Source: Saccoglossus kowalevskii (lineage: Eukaryota; Hemichordata; Enteropneusta; Harrimaniidae). Taken from it: 64,000 bases of DNA. Of the stretch, positions 63,895 through 64,000 are shown in pieces. Each line of letters opens with the position of its first letter. The stretch's first letter is position 1. The translations under genes and the position numbers were made by a program. The stretch spans positions 62,001 through 126,000 of the forward strand of contig NW_003130542.1 in NCBI RefSeq assembly GCF_000003605.2. The letters run 5' to 3'. The notes beneath the pieces are model-generated. The model saw only the letters and a program-made list of their open reading frames with translations, did not search any database and was not told the origin of the DNA.

Positions 63895-64000
63895 TTTTCT
63901 GATGCTGGTTGAAAACAAGTTGATGAGGGGGGAAAAACGTTTTAGAGATGTGTTGATTCGTAATTGAAAGTAACATAAAGCTAAACCATTTGATCATCTT

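Larger units (their letters stand above)
1..64000. repeat. Tandem array of ~120 tRNA-Ala/tRNA-Gly units
   Basis: The same unit of about 539 bp recurs head to tail over the whole window with no break. Typical spacing is 539 bp; common shorter forms are 522 bp (17-bp deletion inside tRNA-Gly) and 521 bp (21-bp spacer deletion); the shortest is 346 bp (unit 39) and the longest I saw was about 550 bp (unit 20). Spacers are conserved almost as well as the genes, as expected of a satellite kept uniform by unequal exchange or conversion. Neither array edge is in view, so true copy number is unknown. All units share one orientation. Confidence 0.98.

Noticed and set aside
1-64000. CRISPR array
   Set aside because: Regular repeats, but the unit is 539 bp with tRNA genes and near-identical spacers; there are no unique spacers or cas genes.

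Overview
The window is one uninterrupted tandem array. About 120 head-to-tail copies of a repeat unit of roughly 539 bp fill it from end to end, and both ends of the window lie inside the array. I see no protein-coding gene. Each intact unit carries two nuclear-type tRNA genes. The plus strand has tRNA-Ala with anticodon UGC (reads GCA), with the G3:U70 pair that marks alanine tRNAs. The minus strand has tRNA-Gly with anticodon UCC (reads GGA). Both have good Pol III A and B boxes, no intron, no encoded CCA and a nearby T4 terminator. This points to a eukaryotic nuclear genome, and the tRNA sequences look animal-like. The species cannot be named from the sequence.

Layout of a unit (unit 1 coordinates): divergent spacer, tRNA-Ala at 150-221 (+), a 227-bp convergent spacer with an unstable poly-G tract, tRNA-Gly at 449-520 (-), then a 168-bp divergent spacer to the next tRNA-Ala. 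Ala and Gly in one unit point at each other; Gly and the next Ala point apart. By eye there are 119 Ala loci (2 are 3' halves; one unit lacks the gene) and 119 Gly loci. About 67 Ala and 77 Gly copies match the consensus exactly. The rest carry substitutions, indels or deletions. The commonest broken form is a 17-bp deletion that removes the Gly anticodon (13 copies).

Diagnostic variants recur in distant units, often as linked neighbours (units 3-5 and 59-61; 87-88 and 102-103; 7-8 and 79-80; 62-63 and 110-111; 74-75 and 105-106). This indicates unequal exchange or conversion of multi-unit blocks. The one foreign insertion lies in unit 85: a short 28S rRNA 3'-end-like fragment splits the tRNA-Gly gene between 11-bp direct repeats. 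Several patches dense in single-base indels (about 12130-12460, 32336-32415, 35768-35850, 40071-40325) look more like unpolished consensus sequence than biology.

The working idea (inference) is a dosage array supplying the GCA- and GGA-reading tRNAs, possibly for a Gly/Ala-rich structural protein, or else a tRNA-derived satellite. Units are numbered 1-120 from the left; tRNA positions use standard tRNA numbering. Repeated reading frames of about 73 codons on the minus strand are antisense read-through of tRNA-Ala plus spacer and are not annotated as genes.
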